The position numbers and the translations under genes are program-made. Positions 6,454 to 7,522 of a stretch of DNA of 7,522 bases are shown piece after piece (position 1 is the first letter of the stretch; the number at the start of each line of letters is the position of its first letter). Location of the stretch: positions 1 to 7,522 of the forward strand of contig CAIXIZ010000401.1 in NCBI GenBank assembly GCA_903919625.1, in the 5' to 3' direction. The notes under the pieces were generated by a model. The model was not told where the DNA came from. It saw nothing but the letters and a program-made list of their open reading frames with translations, and did not search any database. Origin of the DNA: an uncultured Verrucomicrobiota bacterium. GTDB taxonomy: Bacteria; Verrucomicrobiota; Verrucomicrobiia; Opitutales; Opitutaceae.

Positions 6454-7522
6454 ATGTCCTACCGTCCAACTCACACACCCAAACGCACGCCACCGCAGCG
6501 GAGATTTGTCAAACCCTCCTTCAGTTCGCTGATCGAGAAAAAGCGTGACGGCCTGGAGTTTTCACAGGAAGAGATCCGGTATATCATTGATTCGACGCTG
6601 GACGAGGAGATTCCTCAGCACCAGCTGGCGGCCCTACTGATGGCGATTTACTTTGCCAACATGTCGGCCCAGGAAGCGACGATCCTGACCGAGGAGATGA
6701 TGCTTTCCGGCGAAGTGATTGACCTCTCCCATATTGCCAAGCCCAAGATCGACAAGTATTCCACCGGCGGGGTGGGGGACAAAACGTCGCTCGTGCTGGT
6801 CCCGCTCGCCATGGCCGCCGGAGTGGTGGTCCCGATGATGTGCGGTCCGGAACACGATCATGTGATCGGCACCCTGGAAAAACTCTCCGCCATCCCCGGT
6901 TTCAAAACCAATCTTTCCATTGAGGCTTTCCAGAGCCAGCTCGCCCGGGTGGGCGGCGCCATCGTCGCCCAGGACAAGGAACTCGCCCCGGCCGATGCGA
7001 AGCTTTCCGAACTGCGCCAGGAAACCGGCACCATCCCCAGCCTGCCGCTCATCACCGGGTCGGTCCTCTCGCGCAAACTGGCCGAAGGCTCCGAAGGTCT
7101 CGTCATTGATGTGAAATGGGGCAATGGCTCCTTCATCAAAAACCTGGAGCAGGCCAAACAGCTCGCCCGCTCGATGACCCGGGTCGGCCGTTCGATGAAA
7201 CGCCGCTGCGTCGCGCTGGTGACCGACATGAACCAGCCCCTGGGTGATAGCGTGGGCACCGCGCTGGAAGTGAAGGAAGCCATCAAGCTGCTCAACAACG
7301 AGGGCACCGATGACATGAAGGAGCTCGTGCTCAAGCTTGGCATGGAGATTGTCCGTCTGGCCGGGGTGGCCGGCTCCACCCTTTCCGCCAAACAGACGGT
7401 GCAACGCCATCTGACCGATGGTTCGGCGCTGGCCAAGCTCAAGGAACTCGTCAAGGCGCAGGGCGGCGACACCAGTTACATTGACCACCCGGAGAAATTC
7501 GTGGCGGCGAAACATATCCGCA
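6454..7522 (+). CDS. deoA: Thymidine/pyrimidine-nucleoside phosphorylase homologue, divergent active site (3' end beyond window)
   Basis: The first 356 codons are present, open to the window end. The fold is that of nucleoside phosphorylase family 2, whose members cleave thymidine or uridine with phosphate. Family landmarks are LIEKKRDG (26-33), KYSTGGVGDKTS (101-112), GTLEKLSAIPGF (139-150), LAPADAKL (177-184), SLPLITGSVL (196-205), IDVKWGNGSF (218-227) and TDMNQPLG (257-264). A basic, Pro-rich extension of about 20 residues precedes the usual start, and no other in-frame start lies near the domain. Compared with E. coli DeoA as I recall it, H85 is Tyr102, S113 is Cys130, Y168 is Ser185 and K190 is Arg207, and the glycine-rich loop GRGLGHTGGT is replaced by GPEHDHVIGT (131-140). 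K84, S86, S95, T123, R171 and S186 are kept. Family membership is certain; substrate and activity are not. Codon use and composition match the neighbours, so it does not look like decay. Confidence -1.
   Translation, partial: MSYRPTHTPKRTPPQRRFVKPSFSSLIEKKRDGLEFSQEEIRYIIDSTLDEEIPQHQLAALLMAIYFANMSAQEATILTEEMMLSGEVIDLSHIAKPKIDKYSTGGVGDKTSLVLVPLAMAAGVVVPMMCGPEHDHVIGTLEKLSAIPGFKTNLSIEAFQSQLARVGGAIVAQDKELAPADAKLSELRQETGTIPSLPLITGSVLSRKLAEGSEGLVIDVKWGNGSFIKNLEQAKQLARSMTRVGRSMKRRCVALVTDMNQPLGDSVGTALEVKEAIKLLNNEGTDDMKELVLKLGMEIVRLAGVAGSTLSAKQTVQRHLTDGSALAKLKELVKAQGGDTSYIDHPEKFVAAKHIR

Noticed and set aside
4517..6532. Very long open frame (671 codons) on the plus strand
   Set aside because: It is antisense to argS throughout. 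The translation has no recognisable domain and argS is certain.
6634..7515. Open frame of 293 codons on the minus strand
   Set aside because: It is antisense to the phosphorylase homologue, whose plus-strand frame has clear family motifs. The His/Gly-rich product looks like a shadow.

Overview
The window is GC-rich (roughly two thirds G+C in the genes), gene-dense and bacterial. It holds seven protein genes, two of them cut by the window ends. Composition and the style of the AlaRS, NadC and ArgRS proteins suggest a Verrucomicrobiota bacterium, perhaps of the Opitutales. This is inference from family resemblance, as there is no rRNA or other marker gene here.

Layout. Positions 1-655 (minus) are the 5' part of alaS. 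Positions 656-1273 are a 618-base gap of lower GC. It holds a degenerate GAG/TAGC-type repeat, an orphan piece that reads like the N-box of a LytS-type histidine kinase, and an AT-rich stretch just ahead of the next gene. Positions 1274-2017 (plus) encode an XRE helix-turn-helix domain fused to a receiver domain whose phospho-accepting Asp is replaced by Gly. Positions 4049-2044 (minus) are a two-gene operon, nadC then birA, whose ends overlap by 4 bases (ATGA). Positions 4156-4437 (plus) encode a small conserved protein of unknown function. Positions 6322-4556 (minus) are argS, with a candidate promoter upstream and a 15-bp hairpin plus T-run downstream. Positions 6454-7522 (plus, cut by the window end) encode a thymidine/pyrimidine-nucleoside phosphorylase homologue with many altered active-site residues.

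How they work together. Most of the content is housekeeping: two tRNA-charging enzymes (Ala, Arg), an NAD biosynthesis enzyme coupled to a biotin-protein ligase with a DNA-binding domain, and a nucleoside salvage homologue. I see no phage, transposon, CRISPR or defence island.

The most notable points are two enzyme or regulator families in non-canonical form: the receiver that cannot be phosphorylated at the usual site, and the phosphorylase with a rewritten phosphate/pyrimidine site. A relic of a sensor kinase lies directly upstream of the receiver gene. None of the seven start codons has a recognisable Shine-Dalgarno sequence.
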